A DNA stretch of 64,000 nucleotides from Flagellimonas sp. S3867. Its GTDB lineage: Bacteria > Bacteroidota > Bacteroidia > Flavobacteriales > Flavobacteriaceae. The DNA is taken from the NCBI RefSeq assembly GCF_014698935.1, contig NZ_JACVMN010000004.1:183224-247223 (forward strand), read 5' to 3'. Below the pieces are notes generated by a model. That model saw only the letters and a list, made by a program, of their open reading frames with translations. It was not told the DNA's origin and made no database searches. How positions within the stretch are numbered: the first letter of the stretch is position 1; each line of letters begins with the position of its first letter. This document shows, one piece after another, positions 27,962 through 36,547 of this stretch. Made by a program: the position numbers and the translations under genes.

Positions 27962-27973
27962 TGAAATACGAAA

Positions 27974-28003
27974 CAAAAATAAGTAACGTTATTACATAAC
28001 AAA
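27974..28003 (-). promoter_or_regulatory. valS promoter (-33 TTTG, -7 TATTTTTG)
   Basis: Reading the minus strand, TTTG (28003-28000) and TATTTTTG (27981-27974) are separated by 18 nt, matching the Bacteroidota TTTG/TAnnTTTG promoter. It is back to back with the DUF1573 promoter. Confidence 0.6.
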
Positions 28004-28008
28004 AGAAT

Positions 28009-28040
28009 TTTGGATGCAGGTGTGAAAACATTTACATTTG
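28009..28040 (+). promoter_or_regulatory. DUF1573 gene promoter (-33 TTTG, -7 TACATTTG)
   Basis: TTTG (28009-28012), 20 nt, then TACATTTG (28033-28040) gives a full Bacteroidota-type promoter. The ATG at 28061 is 20 nt downstream. It shows that the longer in-frame start at 28010 is not used. Confidence 0.65.
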
Positions 28041-28060
28041 AAGTTCACCCAAAACTAGAA

Positions 28061-28450
28061 ATGATGAAAAAATCTGTACTCATGTTATTTGTTGGGCTTC
28101 TTTCTTTAGGTACCTACGCCCAAGAAGCAACAGCAAAAATTGAATTTAAAAGCGAGACCATTGATTATGGCGAAATTGCTAAAGGAAGTGATGGTGTCCG
28201 CGTATTTGAATTTACCAATACAGGTAGTGTTCCTTTGGTAATTAGCAATGTTAAGTCTAGCTGTGGATGTACTATTCCAAAGAAACCTGAAGATCCTATT
28301 TTACCCGGTAAGACTGGTCAAATTCAGGTTAAATATGATACCAACAGAGTTGGGCCAATTAGAAAGGCCATTACTGTAACCTCTAACGCGGCCACGGCTA
28401 CTAAAGTTCTTAAGATTAAAGGGACTGTAAAAGCTGAGGGAGCTAAATAA
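28061..28450 (+). CDS. DUF1573 domain secreted protein
   Basis: A 129-aa protein with a signal peptide (MMKKSVLMLF to TYAQ) and one DUF1573 Ig-like domain with the signature VFEFTNTGSVPLVI, SSCGCT and RVGPIRKAITV. The pattern resembles ASPM-SPD-2-Hydin-type beta sandwiches. It is expected in the periplasm or on the surface; its function is unknown. The ATG at 28061 or 28064 is chosen over an ORF start at 28010 because the promoter lies in between. A terminator follows at 28476. Confidence 0.85.
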   Translation: MMKKSVLMLFVGLLSLGTYAQEATAKIEFKSETIDYGEIAKGSDGVRVFEFTNTGSVPLVISNVKSSCGCTIPKKPEDPILPGKTGQIQVKYDTNRVGPIRKAITVTSNAATATKVLKIKGTVKAEGAK

Positions 28451-28475
28451 GAGTAGAAAAATATTTATTTTGATG

Positions 28476-28508
28476 AAAGCCTTTTCGATTGTTCGGGAAG
28501 GCTTTTTT
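28476..28508 (+). terminator. terminator of the DUF1573 gene
   Basis: An AAAGCCTT / AAGGCTTT stem extended by G-U pairs, with a loop of about 8 nt and a TTTTTT tail. It overlaps the stop codon of the convergent protease gene. Confidence 0.8.
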
Positions 28509-29841
28509 AATCGAATACATTCTTAAGAACAAAGGAAAACAGTAAATCCGTGTTATACCGTTCTATTAGAACACGAACGCGTTTTCCTTCTTTTTCATTC
28601 AGCATTTTTAAAACCTCCTGAAGTTTATAATTGTGGATTTTTTTGCCATTGACCGCTAAAATCACATCGCCTTCCAGCAATCCGGCCTCTGCAGCGGGGC
28701 TTCCCGCTCGGATACCAGAAACAATAATCTCAGGAACCAAGCTTAACCTAGTCTTATTCTCCAATAGTATTTGAACATTACCAAAGGTATCTTCATCACT
28801 TCGTACAATTCCACTAAAATCGGCTATACTTTCCGCAATGTATCTCAGTCCGTTATGTTGTAACGCTATCCCAGCAAGGTTATATTGAAAAGGCGCTCTA
28901 TAATTGCCATTCTTTTTAAACGTAACATGGCCATTTCCATAATCAAAAATAAGGTTGAACCGCTTGAGAATCTCCCCTCCCACGCTTCCATTTCGATCTC
29001 CTAAATTTTTTAGAAAACTGTATGATTCTTTGTACGGAAAAGCCGCTTTGGCATCCTTCAGTTCAAAATCACCAATCTTAATTCCGCTGACCTTGGTTCG
29101 TTTTCCAAAAATATTTCCACTTAACCCTCTGCCTAGGAAGTCTTCATAATGCTTTTCAGGAATCTCCAATCCCTGCTCAGGTTGATGAAAAAGCCAAAGG
29201 GCATCGCTACTTCCGGTATCCACCAATAGTTTCACTGGAACGTCTTCGGCATCTTTCATAAGCACAGTGCCTTCTACATAAGCCTTTCTTCGTTCCACTT
29301 GTAAGGGTAAGGTCTGCGATTTGCTATGTGGATTGTGTTTGTATAAGTCAGGGTTATGCAACTTAATATTTTGTGTACCGTAATTGATTTCTACAACAAA
29401 ATCCCTAAACAGGTCATATCCCAAAATTCCATGTACAGGTATACCAAGTGATGTGGAAAAGTTAATCTCCTTGTCCAAAACCACGTATAAATCTTGGTTG
29501 TAGTTCCTCACCTTTCCAAGTTTGAAAGTATTTCCAATAGAACTTAGGGCTTTCATGGGCTCTCCATCGCCCAAGCCTTTGATGGTAACTTCAGAAACAT
29601 TATTTATTTGAATAGAATCTTTATCGGAAAGATTGAATAGTATGGGCTTGCTCACTCCAGAATCTAAGACAAAGGTGAGGTCCGCCCCATTGATTTCTAC
29701 AGGAATAATAATAAGATTATTAACGAGTTCAAAATGAAGCTTCTGGTACTTCTGATTTTTTGGCAATTTAAATCCCTGTGCAGAAACCAAAATGGGAAGC
29801 ACGACAAAAAGAATCGCAAAAAAATGTAGGTTTTTCTTCAA
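28507..29841 (-). CDS. secreted aspartyl protease with PDZ domain
   Basis: A 444-aa protein starting at TTG, with a signal peptide to about residue 21 (VSAQ). Two retropepsin-like lobes carry the catalytic motifs FVLDSG (about 57-62, DSG rather than DTG) and LLVDTGSSD (about 205). A PDZ domain occupies about 355-444 (AGLLEGDVILAVNGKKI). It is expected to be a periplasmic or envelope protease. No lipobox is present. The substrate is unknown. It is convergent with the DUF1573 gene. Confidence 0.82.
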   Translation of the reverse strand: MKKNLHFFAILFVVLPILVSAQGFKLPKNQKYQKLHFELVNNLIIIPVEINGADLTFVLDSGVSKPILFNLSDKDSIQINNVSEVTIKGLGDGEPMKALSSIGNTFKLGKVRNYNQDLYVVLDKEINFSTSLGIPVHGILGYDLFRDFVVEINYGTQNIKLHNPDLYKHNPHSKSQTLPLQVERRKAYVEGTVLMKDAEDVPVKLLVDTGSSDALWLFHQPEQGLEIPEKHYEDFLGRGLSGNIFGKRTKVSGIKIGDFELKDAKAAFPYKESYSFLKNLGDRNGSVGGEILKRFNLIFDYGNGHVTFKKNGNYRAPFQYNLAGIALQHNGLRYIAESIADFSGIVRSDEDTFGNVQILLENKTRLSLVPEIIVSGIRAGSPAAEAGLLEGDVILAVNGKKIHNYKLQEVLKMLNEKEGKRVRVLIERYNTDLLFSFVLKNVFD

Positions 29842-29989
29842 TTTGCTTACTTCTAAAAGGTTATCTCTTTTAAAGATACAAATTAATGGCAGATATATCC
29901 TCTAATTTAACATTCCATTACTATTCAAATAATGCCTCAATGTGTTGTTTTCGAGTGCTGGTTTTCTCATTTTTGCTAAAATTTATTGC

Positions 29990-31180
29990 ATGCCTGGTAT
30001 ATCCAAAAAAGGGAGGCAAATGCCAGCTTCTCCTATCCGAAAATTGGTACCCTATGCGGAAGCAGCAAAGAAAAGGGGCACCCATGTTATCCATCTGAAC
30101 ATTGGACAACCCGATATAAAAACACCCAAGGTGGCACTGGATGCCGTTAGAAATCATAATATTGAGGTACTTGCCTATAGTATGACAGAGGGTTCTGAGA
30201 TGTACAGAACCAAAATTGCAGCCTATTATGCCAAAAATGATATTCACGTATCTTCAGAGGACATCATAGTCACTACAGGCGGTTCCGAGGCTTTATCTTT
30301 TGTAATGGGAACAATTATGGATGCTGATGATGAAATCATCATTCCTGAGCCCTTTTATGCCAATTATAACGGTTTTGCTACAGCCCTGGGAGTAAAAGTG
30401 GTTCCGATAGTATCCCGTATCGAAGATAATTTTGCCTTACCTCCCATTTCCCATTTTGAAAAATTGATTGGTCCAAAAACCAAGGCCATTTTAATATGCA
30501 ATCCAGGAAATCCTACTGGATACCTGTACCGTAAAGAGGAAATTCAGCAATTGGCACAATTGGTTAAAAAGCACAACCTCTTTTTGGTTGCTGATGAAGT
30601 ATACCGGGAATTTGCATACGAAGGCAGGGTCCATTATTCCATTTTGCAAGAAAAAGGACTTGAAGAGCATGCCATTATAGTAGATTCTGTCTCTAAAAGA
30701 TATAGTATGTGCGGAGCACGTATTGGCTGTTTGGTTTCCAAAAACAAAACGGTGATACAAACCGCCCTGAAGTTTGCCCAGGCCAGATTGTCTCCACCCA
30801 CTTTTGCACAAATTGCCAGTGAAGCGGCGTTGGAAACCCCACAATCGTATTTTGATGATGTTATCAAAGAGTACGCTGAAAGAAGAAACATTCTTATTGC
30901 TGAGCTGCAAAAGTTGGAAGGTGTGCGTGTTGCCGTTCCCCAAGGAGCGTTTTATTGCGTTGTAAAGCTTCCAGTCTCCAATTCCGATGATTTTGCTCAA
31001 TGGTTGCTGGAAAAGTTTGAAATGGACGGAGCAACCGTGATGGTCGCACCTGCTGCCGGTTTTTATGCCACCAAAGGGCTGGGAACCAATCAAATACGAA
31101 TTGCATACGTGTTAGAAAAAGAATTACTTGTAAAAGCGGTACAGATTTTGGGAGAAGCTTTAAAAAAGTATAACACTTAG
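29990..31180 (+). CDS. PLP-dependent class I/II aminotransferase
   Basis: A 396-aa fold-type I aminotransferase of the aspartate aminotransferase family. It has NPGNPTG (about residue 170), DEVYREF, and the PLP-lysine in DSVSKRYSMCGARIG (about 236). The ATG at 29990 is chosen because family similarity begins near there; a 16-residue upstream extension is hydrophobic and unconserved. A transaminase between an amino acid and 2-oxoglutarate is likely, but the exact amino acid is uncertain. Its TAG overlaps the murB GTG by one base. Confidence 0.88.
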   Translation: MPGISKKGRQMPASPIRKLVPYAEAAKKRGTHVIHLNIGQPDIKTPKVALDAVRNHNIEVLAYSMTEGSEMYRTKIAAYYAKNDIHVSSEDIIVTTGGSEALSFVMGTIMDADDEIIIPEPFYANYNGFATALGVKVVPIVSRIEDNFALPPISHFEKLIGPKTKAILICNPGNPTGYLYRKEEIQQLAQLVKKHNLFLVADEVYREFAYEGRVHYSILQEKGLEEHAIIVDSVSKRYSMCGARIGCLVSKNKTVIQTALKFAQARLSPPTFAQIASEAALETPQSYFDDVIKEYAERRNILIAELQKLEGVRVAVPQGAFYCVVKLPVSNSDDFAQWLLEKFEMDGATVMVAPAAGFYATKGLGTNQIRIAYVLEKELLVKAVQILGEALKKYNT

Positions 31181-32196
31181 TGAATATTCAAGAAAACATA
31201 TCACTTAAAAACCACAATACCTTTGGTATAGAAGCCAAGGCCAAGGCTTTTGTTGAAATAAACGGATTAGCACAGCTTCAAAAAGTGTTGGAACTAAAAG
31301 CCTATCCAAATAAATTCATTTTAAGTGGTGGCAGCAACATTTTGCTCGCCAAAGATGTTGATGCGCTCGTAATGCATATCAACCTGAAGGGTATTTCTGT
31401 GGTCGAAGAAAATGAAGATGAGGTTGTTTTAAAAGTGATGGCTGGTGAAAACTGGCATGATTTGGTGCTATGGACCTTGGAAAAGGGATACGGTGGTTTG
31501 GAAAACCTGTCATTAATACCCGGAAACGTAGGTACTGCACCCATTCAGAATATAGGGGCTTACGGCGTAGAATTAAAAGATGTTTTTGAGAGTTGTGCCG
31601 CCATGGAAATTGCGGCTGGCGAACTGATCGCTTTTGACAACGATGCCTGTAAATTTGGTTATCGGGATTCCATATTTAAGAATGAAGCGAAAGGCAAGTA
31701 CATTATTACATCTGTCTCGCTAAAACTCACCAAAAAGAATCATACTCTGAATACAGGCTATGGCGCCATTGAGGATGAACTCAAAAAAAATGAGATCGTA
31801 TACCCTACAATACGAGACATTTCCAATGCAGTTATCGCTATTCGCCAAAGCAAACTGCCCGACCCCAAAGAAATTGGCAATAGCGGCAGTTTTTTCAAAA
31901 ACCCTATAATTTCAAAAAAGACATACCAGAAACTAAAAAAGGAAAAACCAGATTTGCCCTCTTATAAGGTAGATGAAGACCATTACAAGATTCCTGCAGG
32001 TTGGCTTATTGAACAATGTGGCTTTAAAGGAAAACGATTTGGGGATGCAGGGGTTCATGAAAAACAGGCTTTGGTGCTGGTAAATCACGGCAATGCCTCT
32101 GGAGAAGAGCTGTTAAAATTGGCTGAGCAAATTCAAAATACTGTGAGTCAACGATTCAAAATTCAAATCAGTCCAGAGGTGAATGTAATAAAATAA
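31180..32196 (+). CDS. murB: UDP-N-acetylmuramate dehydrogenase
   Basis: A 338-aa type I MurB. The FAD-binding segment includes SGGSNILL, IPGNVGTAPIQNIGAYG, the active-site GNSGSFFKNP and the C-terminal AGWLIEQCGFKG. It reduces enolpyruvyl-UDP-GlcNAc to UDP-MurNAc in peptidoglycan synthesis. The GTG start shares its G with the TAG stop of the aminotransferase, so translation is coupled. Confidence 0.95.
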   Translation: MNIQENISLKNHNTFGIEAKAKAFVEINGLAQLQKVLELKAYPNKFILSGGSNILLAKDVDALVMHINLKGISVVEENEDEVVLKVMAGENWHDLVLWTLEKGYGGLENLSLIPGNVGTAPIQNIGAYGVELKDVFESCAAMEIAAGELIAFDNDACKFGYRDSIFKNEAKGKYIITSVSLKLTKKNHTLNTGYGAIEDELKKNEIVYPTIRDISNAVIAIRQSKLPDPKEIGNSGSFFKNPIISKKTYQKLKKEKPDLPSYKVDEDHYKIPAGWLIEQCGFKGKRFGDAGVHEKQALVLVNHGNASGEELLKLAEQIQNTVSQRFKIQISPEVNVIK

Positions 32197-32226
32197 CCCC
32201 TGCATTGTATCAATAACAGGGGTTAT
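32193..32226 (+). terminator. stem-loop at the end of murB
   Basis: A perfect 10-bp stem (ATAACCCCTG / CAGGGGTTAT) with a 14-nt loop includes the murB stop. There is no good U-run after it, so it may stabilise the 3' end or be a weak terminator. Confidence 0.5.
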
Positions 32227-32395
32227 ACCAAACCAAACTAACCAAAATTGTATATACTTGAAGTATAATTGTTGGCTTTATAAAAGATTACAACCCCAAC
32301 AAATAATCCTTTTTCTAACTTAACGTTGTAGTATATACGAGATAAACATTATTTTAGATTTTAGCCCCCTAAAATTTTACCTTAACCACCCTTTG

Positions 32396-32962
32396 ATGAG
32401 TACACTGATTGAAAGACATATTGTTTCACTTCTTGCCGAAAAGGACGACAAAGCCATATCGCTATTGTATGAAAATTACGGTGATACCCTTTTTGGCGTA
32501 GCTTACAAAGTGGTAAGAGATGAAGATTTAGCACAGGATATTCTGCAAGAAAGCTTTATCAAAATCTGGAAAAAAGCGGATTCATATGATCCATCAAAAG
32601 CCAAACTCTTTACTTGGCTCTTCCGGATTACAAGAAACACGGCTATCGATAAACTTAGAAGTGTCAGCAATAAATCGGATAAAGAAGTCCAAATAGACGT
32701 TTCGGACGTATATAACTTAGGAGTAAGTGGCATTCGGCCTGAATTTATGGATGTCCAAGAGAATCTTGATAAAATAGAGCCCAAATATAAAATTGTATTG
32801 GAAGCCCTATTTTTTGAGGGAATGACCCAACAAGAAGCCAGTGAAGAACTGGATATTCCTTTAGGAACAGTTAAGTCAAGACTTAAGATTGGACTTAGAG
32901 AAATGGGTAAAATTTACGGAACGAGCATCACGCAACTCCTGTTGATAATTTTATTGTCATGA
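32396..32962 (+). CDS. ECF-type RNA polymerase sigma factor
   Basis: A 188-aa sigma-70 family protein: region 2 (DLAQDILQESFIKIWKKADSYD, FTWLFRITRNTAIDKLR) and region 4 (EGMTQQEASEELDIPLGTVKSRL). The ATG at 32396 is one codon inside a TTG alternative. It overlaps the anti-sigma gene by 4 bp (ATGA), a common sigma/anti-sigma pair arrangement. The preceding 200 bp is AT-rich without a clear TAnnTTTG box, which fits autoregulation by its own promoter type (inference). Confidence 0.92.
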   Translation: MSTLIERHIVSLLAEKDDKAISLLYENYGDTLFGVAYKVVRDEDLAQDILQESFIKIWKKADSYDPSKAKLFTWLFRITRNTAIDKLRSVSNKSDKEVQIDVSDVYNLGVSGIRPEFMDVQENLDKIEPKYKIVLEALFFEGMTQQEASEELDIPLGTVKSRLKIGLREMGKIYGTSITQLLLIILLS

Positions 32963-33717
32963 AAGAAAAAGTAAAATATTTTTTGGATTCCGACATACTG
33001 GAAAAATACCTTTTGGGAGATACTACAAAAGAAGAAACCCTTAAGGCAGAACGTTACATTACCATGTATCCTGAAGTTAGGGAAACTTATGATCAGCTCC
33101 AGGACAATTTGGAGGCTTTTGCCAAAATGTATGCCAGAAAAACGCCTGAAGGCCTAAAAGAGATAATCCTTCATAGTGCTAAAAAGGAAAAAGCTGTTAA
33201 AAATAAATTTTATCGCTATGCCGCTGCGGCCAGTATTGTAATTATGTTTTTTGCTGGATCCTCGTACTTCTTATGGAACCAAAACAAGAACTTACAGGAA
33301 GAAAACACCCTGGTTACCAATCAAATTAAGGGCATTGAAGAAAATATGAAAAACCAATTGGAAGACGTAAGAAACCAATTTATCGTGTTAAACAACCCTG
33401 CTACGAGAAGGTATGCCGTTAATGGAAAACGTGAGGGCAAAGAACTTAAAGCCGTTGCATATGTCAATCCAGTGAAAAAACTGTCCTATATCAACGTTAG
33501 CAATGTGCCTAACCTTCCTGAAAATAAAGTTTTTCAAATGTGGGCAGAAGTTAATGGCGAACTCGTCAATTTAGGTGTGATCAAAGATTTTAATGACAAG
33601 GACAAGCTTTTGGCGTTGCCCTATGCCGAAAATGCAATTGGTTATATTACCATAGAACCAAAAGGCGGAAACACTTCACCAACGGTCAAAAATATTGTGG
33701 CCAACATATCATATTAA
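32959..33717 (+). CDS. anti-sigma factor (RskA-like)
   Basis: A 252-aa protein: a cytoplasmic N-terminal anti-sigma domain (about 10-80, with LEKYLLGDTTKEE), a single membrane segment (about 88-108), a coiled coil (about 108-140) and an extracytoplasmic RskA C-terminal domain (about 145-252, LSYINVSNVPNLPENKVFQMW). It should hold the sigma factor at the membrane and release it on an envelope signal. It overlaps the sigma gene by 4 bp. Confidence 0.88.
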   Translation: MKEKVKYFLDSDILEKYLLGDTTKEETLKAERYITMYPEVRETYDQLQDNLEAFAKMYARKTPEGLKEIILHSAKKEKAVKNKFYRYAAAASIVIMFFAGSSYFLWNQNKNLQEENTLVTNQIKGIEENMKNQLEDVRNQFIVLNNPATRRYAVNGKREGKELKAVAYVNPVKKLSYINVSNVPNLPENKVFQMWAEVNGELVNLGVIKDFNDKDKLLALPYAENAIGYITIEPKGGNTSPTVKNIVANISY

Positions 33718-33767
33718 GGTTCAACTAAAGTATGGCCAAACTTAAATCGCTTTAAACAGGTATTTTG

Positions 33768-33775
33768 TACCTTTG
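33768..33775 (+). promoter_or_regulatory. -7 box of the small Cys-rich membrane protein gene
   Basis: TACCTTTG matches TAnnTTTG and lies 15 nt before the ATG at 33791, supporting that start over an in-frame TTG at 33773. Confidence 0.5.
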
Positions 33776-33790
33776 CGTAAAATTTGGAAT

Positions 33791-34000
33791 ATGAAGTTAG
33801 CGTTGTTGACCATTGGTCTTTTAGGACTTGCTTTCGCAGGAATTGCCATAAAAATTTGGTCCAAAAAAGATGGAAAATTTGCAGGAACATGTGCCAGTCA
33901 AAACCCTTACCTAAACCAAGGGGGTGAAGCTTGCGGTTATTGCGGAAAACTTCCCGATGAACAAGAATGCAAGAAAGATTCAGTTCTTGAGGCTCACTAA
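33791..34000 (+). CDS. small single-pass Cys-rich membrane protein
   Basis: A 69-aa protein with one N-terminal membrane helix (about 3-23) followed by a short tail carrying four cysteines, C34, C48, C51 and C60, including the pair CGYC. It has its own promoter. It resembles conserved small flavobacterial proteins annotated only as membrane or secreted. The helix-plus-cysteine layout also recalls the Na+-NQR maturation factor NqrM (DUF539), but no nqr gene is in view. A metal- or cluster-binding role is inference. Confidence 0.72.
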   Translation: MKLALLTIGLLGLAFAGIAIKIWSKKDGKFAGTCASQNPYLNQGGEACGYCGKLPDEQECKKDSVLEAH

Positions 34001-34032
34001 ACCTTCTTGAACGTTCCACAAAATCAGATTTT

Positions 34033-34593
34033 TTGCTTAAAGCCGAACAAGCTATCCAAGAAAATATCAAAAAGGCAAAAGAAGGAAATCAAATTGCCTT
34101 CAGTATACTCCTAGACACATTTTGGAATGATGTCTATGCCTTTCAAATGGCTCGGACCAAAAATGAAAACGACGCAGAGGACATCACTATACGAACATTC
34201 TCAAAAGCATTTGACAAGATAAATTCCTATGATGAGACCTACGAGTTCAAAACTTGGCTCATCACCATATCCAAAAACCTTCACGTAGATCTTATCCGCA
34301 AAAGAAAAAGAAGTCTTTTGGACGAGATGGACACTGATGGCGACGAGGTAAAAAAAGTGCTGGACGAATCCCCCTCGGTCGAAGACCGACTCATCACAGA
34401 GCAAAATCTGGCTAAATTGTTACAGCACATCAAAAAATTGAAGCCCCACTACCAAAAGGTCATCAATCTCCGTTATTTTAACGAGTTGAGCTATGCCGAA
34501 ATTGCTAAAGAGCTTAATGAACCCGTCAATAACATTAAGGTAAAATTGCTTCGTGCCAAGAAGCTTTTGGCAGAAATCATTACAAAAAAGTGA
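34033..34593 (+). CDS. RNA polymerase sigma factor (sigma-70 family)
   Basis: A 186-aa sigma factor: region 2 (NDAEDITIRTFSKAFDKINSYDE, FKTWLITISKNLHVDLIR) and region 4 (NELSYAEIAKELNEPVNNIKVKLLRAKK). The start is a TTG, with no ATG until residue 39. There is no adjacent anti-sigma gene: the neighbours are the small Cys-rich membrane protein upstream and lipA downstream. The regulon is unknown. Confidence 0.88.
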   Translation: MLKAEQAIQENIKKAKEGNQIAFSILLDTFWNDVYAFQMARTKNENDAEDITIRTFSKAFDKINSYDETYEFKTWLITISKNLHVDLIRKRKRSLLDEMDTDGDEVKKVLDESPSVEDRLITEQNLAKLLQHIKKLKPHYQKVINLRYFNELSYAEIAKELNEPVNNIKVKLLRAKKLLAEIITKK

Positions 34594-34617
34594 ATGGGGG
34601 TTTCCTTCCCAGTTTCG

Positions 34618-34625
34618 TATCTTTG
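34618..34625 (+). promoter_or_regulatory. -7 box of lipA
   Basis: TATCTTTG matches TAnnTTTG and ends 17 nt before the lipA ATG at 34643. Confidence 0.55.
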
Positions 34626-34642
34626 TACCTCAATTATTTGAT

Positions 34643-35518
34643 ATGGGCACAGCCACTATTGATAACGTTCTACCACCAAAAGGAAAGCCAAAATGGCTAA
34701 GGGTAAAACTTCCCACAGGAAAAAAATACACCCAGTTGCGAGGATTGGTCGACAAGTACGATCTACATACCATATGCACATCGGGTAGTTGCCCTAATAT
34801 GGGTGAATGCTGGGGAGAGGGAACGGCTACTTTTATGATTTTGGGTAATATCTGTACCCGCTCATGTGGTTTTTGTGGTGTTAAGACCGGTAGACCCGAA
34901 AGTGTTGACTGGGCAGAACCCGAAAAAGTGGCACGATCCATTAAGATCATGAGTATAAAACATGCTGTAGTCACTTCTGTTGATAGAGATGACTTAAAAG
35001 ACATGGGGTCCATAATTTGGGCCGAAACCGTGAAGTCCATTCGAAGAATGAACCCAGAAACCACTTTGGAGACTTTAATCCCCGATTTTCAAGGGGTCGA
35101 AACTCATTTAGACAGAATTATTGCAGTTGCACCCGAGGTCATATCCCACAATATGGAGACCGTAAAAAGGCTTACACGAGAAGTTCGCATACAGGCCAAA
35201 TATGAAAGAAGTTTGGGCGTATTGGACTATTTAAAGAAAAATGGGGCCAACCGAACCAAATCAGGAATTATGCTCGGTTTGGGTGAAATGGAAGAAGAAG
35301 TGATCCAAACCATGGAAGATCTAAGAAAAGTAGATGTTGATGTGGTCACTATCGGACAATACCTTCAACCTTCAAAAAAACACCTGCCCGTAAAAGAGTT
35401 TATTTTACCCGAGCAATTTAAAAAGTACGAAGAAATCGGCTTAAAAATGGGCTTCAGGCATGTGGAAAGCGGTGCTTTGGTGCGTTCGTCGTACAAGGCG
35501 CATAAGCATATCCATTAA
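34643..35518 (+). CDS. lipA: lipoyl synthase
   Basis: A 291-aa radical SAM enzyme that inserts sulfur into octanoyl groups to form lipoyl cofactors. The auxiliary cluster motif CTSGSCPNMGEC and the radical SAM CTRSCGFC are both intact, and the C-terminal RSSYKAHKH includes the conserved RSSY. The start at ATG 34643 fits the -7 box at 34618; a frame opening 90 bp upstream overlaps the sigma-factor gene and is not credible. lipB is not in the window. Confidence 0.96.
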   Translation: MGTATIDNVLPPKGKPKWLRVKLPTGKKYTQLRGLVDKYDLHTICTSGSCPNMGECWGEGTATFMILGNICTRSCGFCGVKTGRPESVDWAEPEKVARSIKIMSIKHAVVTSVDRDDLKDMGSIIWAETVKSIRRMNPETTLETLIPDFQGVETHLDRIIAVAPEVISHNMETVKRLTREVRIQAKYERSLGVLDYLKKNGANRTKSGIMLGLGEMEEEVIQTMEDLRKVDVDVVTIGQYLQPSKKHLPVKEFILPEQFKKYEEIGLKMGFRHVESGALVRSSYKAHKHIH

Positions 35519-35536
35519 TTCTTCCTTACAATTTTC

Positions 35537-36547
35537 ATGAAACAGCTCAACATAGGCATAAATGGCTTTGGACGTATTGGCAGAACTCTATTTAGATTGC
35601 TGCAGGACCATCCGCACATCAAAGTTTCGGCAATTAACGATCTGGCCGATGCCAGAACCCTTGCCCATCTGCTAAAATACGACAGCATACACGGCACCAT
35701 CAATACCCAAGTCGATTCTAATGATCATGGTATTATTGTCAATGGTGAAAATGTCGCTGTTCTTAATCATGAACATCCAAAACAAATTAATTGGTCAGAT
35801 CATGATGTTGATATCGTGGTAGAAGCTTCGGGAAAGTTTAAAAAGAAGGATCAATTACAGCATCATCTTAAAAATGGAGCAAAAAAGGTTATCCTATCCG
35901 TTCCTCCGGAGGAAGATGACGTAAAAATGGTGGTAATGGGGGTAAATGAAACCATATTGGCACCCGAAGATCAAATTGTATCCGCAGCATCATGCACCAC
36001 AAACAATGCCGCCCCAATGATCAAGGTGGTAAACGAGCTTTGCGGAATAGAGCAAGCCTACATTACCACTATACATTCGTACACTTCAGACCAAAGCCTT
36101 CACGATAGACCTCATCGCGATTTAAGACGATCTCGGGCCGCTGGTCAGTCCATTATCCCAACTACCACCGGAGCAGCTAAGGCACTAACCAAAATCTTTC
36201 CTGAATTGTCGGATGTGATAGGAGGATGTGGTATTCGCGTCCCTGTCCCCAACGGTTCGCTTACCGATATTACTTTCAATGTTAAAAAGGAGACGTCCAT
36301 TGCCGAAATAAACCATACTTTTGAACATTACGCCAATAACCAATTAAAAAACGTGCTGTTTTATACGGAAGACCCCATTGTTTCCATTGATATAAACAAT
36401 AGTTGTTATTCTTGTACGTTTGATTCTTTGATGACCTCTGTTATTGGAAAAATGGTGAAAATAATAGGATGGTACGACAATGAAACTGGGTATTGCTCCA
36501 GAATAATTGATTTAATAGCTTTGTTTATAAAGAAAAACTACGTTTGA
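35537..36547 (+). CDS. gap: glyceraldehyde-3-phosphate dehydrogenase, type I (divergent)
   Basis: A 336-aa NAD(P)-dependent GAPDH with the Rossmann motif INGFGRIGR (8-16), the catalytic Cys in SAASCTTNNAAP, the catalytic His in TTIHSYT, and PVPNGSLTDI. The usual second Cys of CTTNC is Asn and the C-terminal signature reads WYDNETGYCSR. These differences suggest a second GAPDH paralogue rather than the main glycolytic one; whether it uses NADP cannot be told. It ends overlapping the hybrid kinase TTG start (36544-36547). Confidence 0.9.
   Translation: MKQLNIGINGFGRIGRTLFRLLQDHPHIKVSAINDLADARTLAHLLKYDSIHGTINTQVDSNDHGIIVNGENVAVLNHEHPKQINWSDHDVDIVVEASGKFKKKDQLQHHLKNGAKKVILSVPPEEDDVKMVVMGVNETILAPEDQIVSAASCTTNNAAPMIKVVNELCGIEQAYITTIHSYTSDQSLHDRPHRDLRRSRAAGQSIIPTTTGAAKALTKIFPELSDVIGGCGIRVPVPNGSLTDITFNVKKETSIAEINHTFEHYANNQLKNVLFYTEDPIVSIDINNSCYSCTFDSLMTSVIGKMVKIIGWYDNETGYCSRIIDLIALFIKKNYV

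Noticed and set aside
28010..28060. Longer N-terminus for the DUF1573 protein
   Set aside because: It contains the gene's own promoter and would bury the signal peptide.
30491..31093. 200-codon minus-strand frame inside the aminotransferase
   Set aside because: Fully antisense to a well-supported PLP enzyme, with no recognisable domain.
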